Source of the DNA: an uncultured Bacteroidales bacterium
GTDB taxonomy: Bacteria; Bacteroidota; Bacteroidia; Bacteroidales; UBA932
DNA: 61,175 nt
Direction of reading: 5' to 3'
NCBI GenBank assembly: GCA_946185745.1
Contig: CAMHKQ010000012.1
Coordinates: 1 to 61,175 of the forward strand
The position numbers were made by a program, and so were the translations under genes. This document shows, one piece after another, positions 36,598 through 45,168 of the stretch. Below the pieces are notes generated by a model, which saw only the letters and a program-made list of their open reading frames with translations, did not search any database and was not told the origin of the DNA. Each line of letters opens with the position of its first letter. Position 1 is the stretch's first letter.

Positions 36598-37250
36598 TGA
36601 GAACCGTTACTTTCGACTTCAGCGCCCTCGAAGGCAGCCGCCGCTACTGCGACCCCGACACTGAAAAGCTCATCGCGGAGCGCATAGGCGACTTTTCGGG
36701 CATTCATTTCATCGGAAGTGGCGATTTCCATTATGTAACAAAGTTGTTTTGCGACCTTATAACTACTAAGTTCGACCTGCTTCTGATTGACCATCATCCC
36801 GACATGCAGGAGTCTGCCTTCGGGGGAGGAATCCTGAGCTGCGGGGGCTGGGTGCGCACCATGCTGGAAGAAAATCCCATGCTGGAAAAGGTCATAATAG
36901 TGGGAATCGACCCCTTGCTTCTGCCCGAAACCGCCGGCTTCGGCTCTCGCGTTACCGTCTTCCCTGAGGGCTCTACGGTCACCCCGGTGAAAGGGGAGAA
37001 TCCGCTTTATGTCTCCATCGACAAGGACGCCTTCTGCCCCGCCTGCGCACGCACCAACTGGGGGCAGGGCTCCATGACTCTCGGGCAGACCGAGGCGGTG
37101 GTCAGGATGTTCTGCGAAGGGAGGGAAGTGCTCGGGGCGGATATCTGCGGATGCCTCACCATCGAAGAGGGCGGCACCGTCAGGGACCAGGCCATCAACG
37201 CCACGGCCGATTCGCGGCTTGCGGATATCCTGGCGGAGTATCTCAAATAG
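36597..37250 (+). CDS. Arginase-fold metal hydrolase-like protein
   Basis: At 217 residues this is short for an arginase, which are near 300. It keeps the binuclear metal motifs: GSGDFHY (40-46, where arginases have GGDHS), LLIDHHPDMQ (DxHxD, residues 65-69) and VSIDKDAF (SxDxD, 140-144). It may be an amidinohydrolase-like or deacetylase-like enzyme, or a UPF0489-type relative. Its ATG overlaps the stop of the CobW metal chaperone, so it is a good candidate client of that chaperone. Confidence 0.75.
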   Translation: MRTVTFDFSALEGSRRYCDPDTEKLIAERIGDFSGIHFIGSGDFHYVTKLFCDLITTKFDLLLIDHHPDMQESAFGGGILSCGGWVRTMLEENPMLEKVIIVGIDPLLLPETAGFGSRVTVFPEGSTVTPVKGENPLYVSIDKDAFCPACARTNWGQGSMTLGQTEAVVRMFCEGREVLGADICGCLTIEEGGTVRDQAINATADSRLADILAEYLK

Positions 37251-37289
37251 TTCCAGTTGCCTTCTGTATACGCTGCGGTGTGAAGTGCT

Positions 37290-37321
37290 ATTGCATTTTT
37301 CACCGCCTTTCCTTATATTTG
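37290..37321 (+). promoter_or_regulatory. Promoter of the small-protein/fimbrillin/M6 operon
   Basis: ATTG (37290-37293), 20 bases, TATATTTG (37314-37321). The first ATG is at 37364, leaving a leader of about 35 bases. Confidence 0.7.
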
Positions 37322-37363
37322 TGAATCAGTAACCGGATAACAGCAACACACAACTATAACAGC

Positions 37364-37561
37364 ATGATTACGGACACTTTAAAGAACGGACAGCGCCGGC
37401 CCTACGAGTCGCCGGACGTCCAGGAAATTCTCATCCGTCCGATGAATCTGGTATGCGCCAGCCCCGGCGGCGTACCCGACCTCGACGGTGAAGACGATTT
37501 CGGGCTGTTCAGCCTTCCCGGCATGCCCAGCCTTCCCGAATTACCCAACCTTCCATTCTAA
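37364..37561 (+). CDS. Small proline-rich protein ahead of the surface lipoprotein and M6 protease
   Basis: This 65-residue protein has no signal peptide. Residues 12-32 (PYESPDVQEILIRPMNLVCA) resemble a type of small Bacteroidales protein seen ahead of secreted-protein genes; a Ser-Pro-Gly-Gly step, an acidic stretch (DLDGEDDF) and a repeated tail (SLPGMP, SLPELP, NLPF) follow. The leader-like first half and simple tail recall a precursor peptide, but no maturase is present. It lies six bases ahead of the fimbrillin-like lipoprotein and is probably cotranslated with it. Confidence 0.65.
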   Translation: MITDTLKNGQRRPYESPDVQEILIRPMNLVCASPGGVPDLDGEDDFGLFSLPGMPSLPELPNLPF

Positions 37562-37567
37562 AGAGTC

Positions 37568-39268
37568 ATGAAAGCAAGATTCATCCTGCCGGCTTTCGCA
37601 GCCGCTCTCTGTCTTCTTTCATGCCAGATGGAAGAAGAGTTCGTCCAGGTGGGCAGCAGTGCCCCCAGCCACATCGAGATGACAGTAGAGGCCGCCATGC
37701 CCGCTTCCAAGACCGTGCTTGACGGCACCAGCGTCTCCTGGGGCAGCGGCGAATACCTCAAGGTCATCGAAACCGTCGGAAGCGCCGCTTCCGGCACAGC
37801 CTACACTTCCGCCGAAGGCGTAGTCACTGGCGACAAGATCGCATTCCCCGTTACCCTCGCCGCACAGGCTGGAAGCAGTTTCAATTACTACGGCCTCTAT
37901 CCCGCATCGGCATGGGAGGCTACTTCGAACCTTACTCCTGCAGCCCTCAAGATCAACCTTCCTGCTGAACAGGCGCCTACCGCCACCAGTTGGGGTGCCG
38001 GAGCAGATATCCTCATCTCCAATCCGGTCACCGGTTCCGCCACGCAGCCCGCTTCGCTCAGCGTCGACTTCACGCGCCTTTCCGCAGTCGGAAAGATGAC
38101 ACTCACCAACCTCGGCACCGCCGAGAACGTGAAGACGGTCACCTTCACCGCCACGGGCAAGGGCCTTGCCGGACAGGGCGTGGCCGACCTCACTGCGGGT
38201 ACGCTCACTTCGGGAGGTGCCGAGGAAACTATCACCCTCGATTACAACGGTGCCGGCATCGCTGCCGAGGGCTTGACCGCCATCTTCACCTGCTGGCCGG
38301 TTTCGCTGGCCGCGGGCGACGAGTTCACGGTTACCGTAAGCACCGCCACCAAAACCTGGAGCAAGACCGTCACCCTCACCGGCGCTCAGGTTCTCAACTT
38401 CACTTCTGGCCGTTCGTCCAGGTTTACCGTGGACATGAGCGGCACCCTGCAGCCGTCGGTGCCTACGTCGAGGTATGTGAAGATTAACAGCCAAGGGGAA
38501 CTGAGCAGCGGCCAGTACCTGATTGTGAATGAGACTGCATCCAGGGCCCTGGACGGAGGTTTAGGCTCCGGAATTGACAAGTCCGGCAACTACATCGCAG
38601 TTACCATAGCCGACGATGCAATCGTCTCTGATGCCACCACAGATGCTGCGGCATTTACTTTTACACTTGTTTCCGGTGTTAAGTATTACATCAGCGGTGA
38701 AGGCGGTTATTACATCGGCCTCACCGGCGATGCAAGCGGACTTGCCACTTCAACCACGACGTCGACCAATATGCAAAACAGGGTCGAGTATAAAAGTGGT
38801 ACATGGACTATCAAGAATTCCACTTATATGGGCTTCCAGCTGCAGTACGACAGCTCGGCAGGCCGTTTCCGTTTCTATGACGGCTCGAAGGCCGATGTCC
38901 AGCTGTATAAGCTCGAAACCGGTTCCGGCGATCCCGTGACTCCCGACCTCGACCAGACCATCTTCGGTCAGTACCTTCACACCGGTGAAGAAGTAACTTA
39001 TGCGAAGGGCACCGACCAGCTCAGCCGTACCTGGAGCGGAGGTTACCTTACCTTCAGCATCTATTCTCCCGCTGCCGGCACTTCGTTCGAAATGAGCGGC
39101 ATACCCGAGAATCCGACCCTCAGCCAGAGCTTCACCCTTACCGTAAGCAGCTACACCGGGCTTACCCTCGATTCCTCCACCAATTATGCCGTGACGGTTG
39201 CCATGATAGACGGCTCCACCGTCTGGCTCACCACCGCGGCAGGGGATTGTTTCATTGTTAAAAAGTAA
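37568..39268 (+). CDS. Fimbrillin-like surface lipoprotein, multidomain
   Basis: A lipobox ends at Cys19 (LCLLSC). Residues about 35-295 match the fimbrillin/Mfa-like pattern of Bacteroidales (SKTVLDGTSVSWGSGEYLKV, FNYYGLYPAS). Residues about 300-455 form a carbohydrate-binding-like domain (SGQYLIVNETASRAL, YYISGEGGYYIGL), and about 465-566 a further beta domain. It may be a surface adhesin or a binding partner of the protease. Its stop is six bases before the M6 protease start, within one operon. Confidence 0.78.
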   Translation: MKARFILPAFAAALCLLSCQMEEEFVQVGSSAPSHIEMTVEAAMPASKTVLDGTSVSWGSGEYLKVIETVGSAASGTAYTSAEGVVTGDKIAFPVTLAAQAGSSFNYYGLYPASAWEATSNLTPAALKINLPAEQAPTATSWGAGADILISNPVTGSATQPASLSVDFTRLSAVGKMTLTNLGTAENVKTVTFTATGKGLAGQGVADLTAGTLTSGGAEETITLDYNGAGIAAEGLTAIFTCWPVSLAAGDEFTVTVSTATKTWSKTVTLTGAQVLNFTSGRSSRFTVDMSGTLQPSVPTSRYVKINSQGELSSGQYLIVNETASRALDGGLGSGIDKSGNYIAVTIADDAIVSDATTDAAAFTFTLVSGVKYYISGEGGYYIGLTGDASGLATSTTTSTNMQNRVEYKSGTWTIKNSTYMGFQLQYDSSAGRFRFYDGSKADVQLYKLETGSGDPVTPDLDQTIFGQYLHTGEEVTYAKGTDQLSRTWSGGYLTFSIYSPAAGTSFEMSGIPENPTLSQSFTLTVSSYTGLTLDSSTNYAVTVAMIDGSTVWLTTAAGDCFIVKK

Positions 39269-39274
39269 ACGGCC

Positions 39275-41077
39275 ATGAAAAAACACATACTTATTTCCGC
39301 AATAGCGCTTCTGGTTTCCTTCGTGGCGTCGTACGCCATCCCGGCCTATCCCGGAATCATGAACTTCAAGCAGCCGGACGGCACTACCATCCAGGTGCGT
39401 CTACATGGCGACGAATTCTCCAGCTGGTACACCACTCCCAGCGGAACGGTGCTTGAATTCGATTCCAACGGTTTTCTGAAGCCTGCCGTCAACGGACAGG
39501 CAGTCGTCAACAGAGCGCGCCAACAGAGCATAAACAGTCCGAAACGCAGGAGTATCACCCCGCCGAATAAAACCACCACCATCGGTACCGTCCGTATCCC
39601 TGTGATAATCGTCCAATTCAGCGATGTCGCATTCACTGTGACCGGGGGGGATCCTGGAACCGCTTTTTCCAACATGCTTAACCAGGCGGGTTATTCTTAT
39701 AATAGCGCCGTCGGAAGCGTAGCTGATTTCTATCACGACAATTCCAATGATGCCTTTAATCCCATTTTCGACGTTTACGGTCCGGTTACACTGTCGAAAA
39801 CCCAGGCATATTACGGCTCTCCTTATGAGGGTGACGGTCCTAATGATGATAAGGCTGCAGAGGCTCTCTATGAGGCGGCTTTATGGCTGGATGCAAACAC
39901 TGATATCAATTTCGGCCAGTACGACGGCGATGGCGACGGCGAAATTGACATGACGCTGATGTATTTTGCCGGCACCAACCAGGCTGAAGGCGGCGGAGCT
40001 GATAAAATATGGCCGCATCAGTGGTATGTTTCATCTGCGTACTATTACGCCCATCAGCTAGACTCCAGTTTTGATGCGATTGATCCCAATCATAGCTTCG
40101 ACGGCAAAACACTGAACAGGTATTTCTGTACCTCCGAGATTAATTACTTGGGCACATTGGCCGGAATCGGTACCACCTGCCACGAGTTTGCCCATTCGCT
40201 GGGCCTCCCGGATGTGTATGATACTAACTACGAGACTTACGGCGAGAGCGGTGGTACGTATAACTACGATACTATGTGCAGTGGCTCGTACAACGATCGC
40301 GGAAGGAGACCTCCATTCTTCAATGCCTTCGAGCTCGAGATGCTCGGCTGGGATGTGACCATAGAAGCCCTTCCTGCGAGCGGCGACGCTTCTCTCCCTG
40401 CTTTCTCGAAGGGGCTTAAAAAGGCCTACAGGTCCGAATCCTCGACTACAGACGAATATTTCCTGTATGAGTGTCGTGCCACAACATGGGACACTCATGT
40501 CGAGGAGCCAGGTCTGGTAGTCTATCACATTGACAAATCGACAAGGGACGTCCACGGTCGTACCGCTTTATATTGGTGGAACAACTGGAATCTCAACATT
40601 TACGGCGACCACCCCTGCTGCTACATCATCCCCGCCGGGGCCCAGAACTATACTGAAGGGCCCGGCGCAAGCAGCGGACTTTACTATACCGGTGATGATT
40701 TCGCCTTCGGCGTAGGAGGATATGACAGCTACACCCCCGTTGACTGGGCAGGTGAAACCATGGCCTATACGCTCGGCTCCATCGCCTACTCCGCCGGCAA
40801 TGTCACCTTCAACATGGGAAGCGGTTTCCCCGGCACCAGGCGCATGTCCTACATCTACGATCCCAACAACGGGGCCTATTCGGCCGGTGACGTGTTCGAA
40901 TTGACGCTTGTTCCCTCCACCGTGGACGCCCCCACCGCCACATCCTGGTACTTTGACGGCGCGGCAGTCGGCACTCCGACCGTGACTCTCACTGCCGGTG
41001 CACACGTCATTGAGGCAAGGCTAACCCTTGCCTCCGGCGCCACCCAGACGGTGGAACTCGAACTGGATGTAAACTAA
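39275..41077 (+). CDS. Secreted M6-family metalloprotease (immune inhibitor A type)
   Basis: A signal peptide (1-22) and a propeptide-like part (23-100) lead to the M6 catalytic domain (about 105-400). The zinc motif is HEFAHSLGLPD (303-313), and YDGDGDGEIDM (about 216-226) is a calcium-binding loop. A C-terminal beta-sandwich (about 515-600) completes the 600 residues. It should be exported and cut proteins outside the cell. It is last in an operon with the small protein and fimbrillin-like lipoprotein and overlaps the convergent glycosyltransferase by four bases. Confidence 0.9.
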   Translation: MKKHILISAIALLVSFVASYAIPAYPGIMNFKQPDGTTIQVRLHGDEFSSWYTTPSGTVLEFDSNGFLKPAVNGQAVVNRARQQSINSPKRRSITPPNKTTTIGTVRIPVIIVQFSDVAFTVTGGDPGTAFSNMLNQAGYSYNSAVGSVADFYHDNSNDAFNPIFDVYGPVTLSKTQAYYGSPYEGDGPNDDKAAEALYEAALWLDANTDINFGQYDGDGDGEIDMTLMYFAGTNQAEGGGADKIWPHQWYVSSAYYYAHQLDSSFDAIDPNHSFDGKTLNRYFCTSEINYLGTLAGIGTTCHEFAHSLGLPDVYDTNYETYGESGGTYNYDTMCSGSYNDRGRRPPFFNAFELEMLGWDVTIEALPASGDASLPAFSKGLKKAYRSESSTTDEYFLYECRATTWDTHVEEPGLVVYHIDKSTRDVHGRTALYWWNNWNLNIYGDHPCCYIIPAGAQNYTEGPGASSGLYYTGDDFAFGVGGYDSYTPVDWAGETMAYTLGSIAYSAGNVTFNMGSGFPGTRRMSYIYDPNNGAYSAGDVFELTLVPSTVDAPTATSWYFDGAAVGTPTVTLTAGAHVIEARLTLASGATQTVELELDVN

Positions 41078-42234
41078 ATATCGATGAAGGTGAGGTAGCG
41101 GTCGTAGACCTGCTTCACCACGTCGTCCCAGCTTAGGTAAAGGTCTTTTCTGGCAGCAGAAGAGACCTTTTCATATTGTGCGTGGTCTGCGAGAATCTCT
41201 AGAATCTTGCCTGCGTAACACTCCTCGGAAGGATCGGAGAAAAAGCCGTTTACATTCTCGGTGACTGTGGCTCCGGTACGGGCTCCGTGCAGGAAGAGCG
41301 TGGGCGTGCCCTGACATGCAGCCTCTATCTGGACCAGCGAATTGGCGTCGTATAGCGAAGGGAAAAGGAAAAGCCGTGCCCTGGAGTAAATGGCTTCGAG
41401 CATGGACCTGTCTTTTACGAGACCGCACATAATCACCTCATTTTCAAGGCCCTGCTCCTTTATCAGAGCATCGAGCTTTTCTTCGTCCTGACCCTGCCCG
41501 ACGAAGAGCATCCTGAAGTTAGCGAGGCCCTTCTGCTTTGCGATGGCAAGCGAACGGACCAGAAAGTCTATGTTCTTAATGAAATTGATCCTGCCGACGA
41601 ACAGGAGCACGGTGGCGTCGGACGGGATGCCGTAGGTTTCGTCGACCAGGCGCGCCGCGGCTGCCTCGTCTATAACGGGCTCATGGTCGGTGGCGTTGAG
41701 CTGTACGCTGCAGGGGGCTTTGAGCCCGTATTCATTCACATACAGGTCCTTGATGCCGGCGTTGACGGCCCAGCATTCGTTGCAGGAGTCGAATACGCGC
41801 ATAACGCCGGACATGGCGAAATCCACGGCGGGCTTCAGGTTGAGAGCCCTTTCGAAATCCTGGCGGTACTGCGAGTGAAGGGTGGCCACAGCCGGCTTGT
41901 TGTGGAGTTTGGCGTGCAGCACCCCTGACAGGCCTACCGCGAAGGGGGAGTGGATGTGGATGATGTCCAGGTTGCTGGCCCCGAGCTCGACGGTGAAGGA
42001 CGGATCGAGCATTGCGGCTGGCATAGAGTAGTCCAGATTGATTATGGGCACGGAACCGCAGCGCACTATCCTGTAGGGCTTTGCATTGTCGTCAGACTTG
42101 ACGGCTCCGGTGACGGTGGGGCAGAAAACCGTTACGTCACAATACTTTACCAGGCGGCTCGCATAATTGTCCACCACTTTGATGACACCGTCCACCATGG
42201 GATACCAGGTGTCAATGAACATTCCGACTCTCAT
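41074..42234 (-). CDS. GT4-family glycosyltransferase
   Basis: The 386-residue GT-B enzyme starts MRVGMFIDTWYPMVDGVIKV, typical of diacylglycerol or phosphatidyl-lipid glycosyltransferases (UgtP/alpha-MGS-like). The C-terminal half shows VLLFVGRINFIKNIDFLVR, the donor loop and EAACQGTPTLF with the EX7E glutamate. The donor and acceptor cannot be told from sequence alone; membrane glycolipid synthesis is likely. It shares a short intergenic promoter region with the lipoprotein at 42286. Confidence 0.85.
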   Translation of the reverse strand: MRVGMFIDTWYPMVDGVIKVVDNYASRLVKYCDVTVFCPTVTGAVKSDDNAKPYRIVRCGSVPIINLDYSMPAAMLDPSFTVELGASNLDIIHIHSPFAVGLSGVLHAKLHNKPAVATLHSQYRQDFERALNLKPAVDFAMSGVMRVFDSCNECWAVNAGIKDLYVNEYGLKAPCSVQLNATDHEPVIDEAAAARLVDETYGIPSDATVLLFVGRINFIKNIDFLVRSLAIAKQKGLANFRMLFVGQGQDEEKLDALIKEQGLENEVIMCGLVKDRSMLEAIYSRARLFLFPSLYDANSLVQIEAACQGTPTLFLHGARTGATVTENVNGFFSDPSEECYAGKILEILADHAQYEKVSSAARKDLYLSWDDVVKQVYDRYLTFIDI

Positions 42235-42241
42235 AGCACGG

Positions 42242-42278
42242 CAAAGATAGCAAAAACCGAAATCTTATTGTAAATTTG
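42242..42278. promoter_or_regulatory. Divergent -7 boxes between glycosyltransferase and lipoprotein
   Basis: On the minus strand TATCTTTG (complement of 42242-42249) serves the glycosyltransferase; on the plus strand TAAATTTG (42271-42278) serves the lipoprotein, seven bases from its ATG. Confidence 0.65.
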
Positions 42279-42285
42279 CATACGT

Positions 42286-43251
42286 ATGTTCAAGAAAATC
42301 CTGTCCATAGCCCTTGCAGCGCTTGCAATTGGAGCCTGCTCATACGATGATTCCGAACTCCGCGCCCTCCTCGAGGCGCAAGAGAAGCGCATCGCTGCTC
42401 TGGAGGCATTGTGCTCGCAGATGAACTCCGACATGGCTTCGCTGAAGACGCTGCTGGACGCGGACTACATACGCAGCTGCCGCGAAATAGTGGAAGACGG
42501 GAAAATGGTAGGCTACAGCATAACCCTCGACAAAGGCGGAGTAATAAACATCTACAACGGCATCGACGGCTACGACGGGCAGGACGGCCACAGCCCCGTG
42601 GTCAGCGTGCGGCAGGACAGCGACGGCCACTATTACTGGACTATCGACGGGGAATGGCTCTACGCCGACGGTCACCGGCTCCGTGCCGACGGTTCCGACG
42701 GCACCACGCCACTCATCAGGATTGAAGACGGCTTTTGGGTCATCTCGTATGACGGCGGCGCAAGCTGGACCAGGCTCGCCCCCATTGCAGATTCGGAAAC
42801 GTCTGTTTCCATCTTCTCTTCGGTAGATTCCTCTTCGCCCACCCAGATAGTCTTCCATCTGGCCGGAGGCGGTTCCTTCAGCGTTCCGATGATGCTGGTA
42901 TTCCGCATCGGCGAAGACGAAGGCAACGGCGCATATGCCTTTACCGGCAGCGCGACTCTGCCGCTGGTGATGCCGGCCGGGCTCGACGAGGCCTCCTTCA
43001 GCTCGCTGCGGGCCTGCATCTGCCTCGACGACGGCACTGTCCAGGACGTCTGCACCAAGGCGGGGAGCACATCCGAATGGATGGTCTCCCTGACTCCTCC
43101 GTCCTTCTCCGGCGGAAAGTATGCAGGAGGAGCGGCGGTCAAAGTGGGTTATACCGGCAGTAAAAAGGGCTTTTCAGTGATTCTGGAAGCTTATCTGGTA
43201 TGGGCGGACGGCACGGTTACCGGCACCATGCGCCCGCTGCAAGTCCTGTAA
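42286..43251 (+). CDS. PL29-N-like lipoprotein without nuclease domain
   Basis: A lipobox (AIGACSYDDSELR, Cys18) starts a 321-residue protein whose coiled coil (residues about 20-60), DGQDGHSPVVS and WTIDGEWLYADGHRL blocks, and middle beta domain parallel the N-terminal half of 26970-28778. It stops just where the nuclease begins in that paralog. Function unknown; it may bind glycans or anchor partners on the surface. It ends two bases from the convergent flavodoxin gene. Confidence 0.78.
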   Translation: MFKKILSIALAALAIGACSYDDSELRALLEAQEKRIAALEALCSQMNSDMASLKTLLDADYIRSCREIVEDGKMVGYSITLDKGGVINIYNGIDGYDGQDGHSPVVSVRQDSDGHYYWTIDGEWLYADGHRLRADGSDGTTPLIRIEDGFWVISYDGGASWTRLAPIADSETSVSIFSSVDSSSPTQIVFHLAGGGSFSVPMMLVFRIGEDEGNGAYAFTGSATLPLVMPAGLDEASFSSLRACICLDDGTVQDVCTKAGSTSEWMVSLTPPSFSGGKYAGGAAVKVGYTGSKKGFSVILEAYLVWADGTVTGTMRPLQVL

Positions 43252-43252
43252 G

Positions 43253-44077
43253 CTACCTTACCACCTGAGTGAATTCGGGGGCTTCGCCGTCCTTTACGGT
43301 CACGTACACTTTAATTTCCATCATGCCGGAGTCGGGAGTGGCTCCGCGGGGGGCGGTGAGCGCCGTGAATTCGTACTCCGTTCCGCCCGGAATGGTCCTG
43401 GAGGCGACCTTCGAGGCCTTTGCGTTGAGCATGCGGTAGCCTTCCACGGCCGCATCGAAAATGGCCGATTCCTCTTCATTAACGGCGTGGGGCTCGGGGA
43501 ACTCCTCAAGCTTTACGAAGTCTCCCTCCAGGAAGCCGCTGGCTTTCAGGAACTGGTCCACCTCGGCGGGCATGGCGGCCATTCGGGCGGCCCGTACGCC
43601 GTAACCGGGAAGGACCTCTGCCTGGGCTTGTTTCTTTATGATATCGGCCGTGCTGGACTGCAGGCCGCCGCTTCCGAAGGTGCAGAAAGGAACCACCTTC
43701 TTTCCGGAAAGGTCTATTTCGCCGAGGCACGTCAGCATCGGCAGGGCGCAGGTTCCGAACCAGACGGGATAGCCGACGAAGACGATGTCATAGTCAGCGA
43801 CCTTCGCCATGACGGGCTGGATCCCGGGAAGAATGTTTCCCTCTCGTTCCCTGATGCAACGCTGGATAGTCTCTTCATAAGTGCCGTCATAAGGCTCTAC
43901 CGGCACGACTTCTTCGATGTCGGCACCCAATGCAGTGGCGATTTCCTCGGCCACGGCCTTCGTGTTTTCGGTCTGGGAATAGTAAAGTACAAGTACCTTG
44001 GGTGCATTTTTCTTCTGTCCGCAGGAAGCGGCGAGAATCGCAGTGAGCGCAACTGCCATAATCTTCATGAATTTCAT
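43253..44077 (-). CDS. Flavodoxin-like protein exported as a lipoprotein
   Basis: I start at 44077 (MKFMKIMAV...), which gives a lipobox ending at Cys19. The flavodoxin domain (about 28-185) has the FMN-phosphate loop YYSQTENTKAVAEEI and the conserved VGYPVWFGTCALP, as in the flavodoxin_4 type. A C-terminal beta domain (about 225-274; GMMEIKVYVTVKDGEAPEF) is extra. An export-anchored flavodoxin is unusual because the cofactor must be loaded or carried out of the cytoplasm. Confidence 0.82.
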   Translation of the reverse strand: MKFMKIMAVALTAILAASCGQKKNAPKVLVLYYSQTENTKAVAEEIATALGADIEEVVPVEPYDGTYEETIQRCIREREGNILPGIQPVMAKVADYDIVFVGYPVWFGTCALPMLTCLGEIDLSGKKVVPFCTFGSGGLQSSTADIIKKQAQAEVLPGYGVRAARMAAMPAEVDQFLKASGFLEGDFVKLEEFPEPHAVNEEESAIFDAAVEGYRMLNAKASKVASRTIPGGTEYEFTALTAPRGATPDSGMMEIKVYVTVKDGEAPEFTQVVR

Positions 44078-44111
44078 ATTATTGACAATAAGTGTATAAA
44101 CAGTATGTTTA

Positions 44112-44119
44112 CAAATATA
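44112..44119 (-). promoter_or_regulatory. -7 box of the flavodoxin-lipoprotein gene
   Basis: The minus strand reads TATATTTG, 34 bases before the start codon at 44077. The choice of that start agrees with this position. Confidence 0.6.
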
Positions 44120-44224
44120 GTCATTTTCAGGGAGTTTCATGCCCTGGTAGCCGGTTGATACCCGTCTCCTTGTCAAGAAGTCAAATATATGCCTATCAGC
44201 TGATAAAGCAGTAGATGGACCGGT

Positions 44225-44728
44225 TTACCTGCCGGGTTGTCTTTTGCCTTTGAGCCAATGTTCCTTGAGCCATTCGCGGACGGGCTCATCGTAAATCTTC
44301 AGGACACCCCAGCCGCGGATATCCAGGTTCAGGCCGCAGGGGATCATCAGCAGGCCCATCACAAGGCAAAGCGCGAATTTCCATGCGGGCACCTTAAGCG
44401 TTTCTGGAAAGGCGGCTCCGGTAAGTGCTGCGCTGATGAGCGTTCCCGCGATTACCATGGGATGCAGGCGCGTAAGACGGCGTTTGAAGAAGCCCCAGGT
44501 GGTCATCTTGTCCCAGCGATCGTCATAGGCATAGCCGATGACAAAGCCGCTCAGCACAAAGAAGAAATCCACCGCCAGATAGCTGTGGTTGATATGCTGC
44601 GTGCCGAAAACCGGAATGTAAGTCTCGAAACAATGAAACAGAATCACCATGAGGGCTGCCACGCCGCGAAGCCCGTCCAGAATTTCATAGCGCGGCTTGG
44701 ATGCCAGGTATACGTTCTCTTTTGCCAT
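44225..44728 (-). pseudogene. Acyltransferase-3 gene with its middle deleted
   Basis: The first 135 residues match the start of an integral-membrane acyltransferase (YEILDGLRGVAALMVILFH, FFFVLSGFVIGYAYDDRW, RRLTRLHPMV). After CGLNLDIRGWG the frame jumps to VLKIYDEPVREWL, which is the end of full-length members. Some 190 residues are missing in frame, so helices and half the active site are gone and the protein of 167 residues is unlikely to work. The reading frame is kept. Confidence 0.75.
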
Positions 44729-44802
44729 ACCGAATTTGATTGTTTACAAAAAAAGGATAAAAGCATCAATGTATGTTGACTTATTATTGTTTTTATTTTA
44801 CA

Positions 44803-44810
44803 TATATTTG
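44803..44810 (+). promoter_or_regulatory. -7 box ahead of the broken lipoprotein
   Basis: TATATTTG in an A/T-rich stretch of 44729-44861, about 52 bases before the ATG at 44862. That stretch holds no gene that I can support. Confidence 0.45.
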
Positions 44811-44861
44811 TATTCATTGATTTGCAAACTTTAAAAAACTCAAGAAGAGTATTATGGCGTT

Positions 44862-45157
44862 ATGAAAAAGAATAGTCTCTCCGTTTTATTGTCGGCAGCA
44901 ACTGTTTTATTTGCTGCTTCCTGCGGTCTGATCGATCCCGAAGCTATCATCAAGTGGCAGACTGGGAACTGAATAAGCCCAAATGGAGTTTCTTCTTCAC
45001 ATCTACCATTCATATACATTCTTATGACGGCGGCATGTTCCCGTACTATTATGACACAAGAGGCGGTGCTTACAGCAGCGTACCGGATTATGGTTACATG
45101 AGTTATCATGACAATGCCGCCATATGTTTTCCTGCCCGTCCGGTTAAGAAATTATAA
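44862..45157 (+). pseudogene. Small lipoprotein broken by a frameshift
   Basis: The ATG at 44862 opens a clean lipoprotein signal (MKKNSLSVLL...AASC) that stops after 36 codons at 44972. A second frame begins before that stop (about 44954), reads WELNKPKWSFFFTST and is aromatic- and Gly-rich to 45157. Joined, they would give a lipoprotein of about 97 residues. A one- or two-base change near 44950 is the likely cause; sequencing error is possible. Confidence 0.5.
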
Positions 45158-45168
45158 GAGGAATAACT

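Noticed and set aside
37364..37561. Classical RiPP precursor
   Set aside because: There is no radical SAM, cyclodehydratase or lanthipeptide enzyme nearby, so I describe it only as a small protein with leader-like features.
44237..44779. Plus-strand frame opposite the acyltransferase remnant
   Set aside because: It mirrors the remnant and has no recognisable motif.
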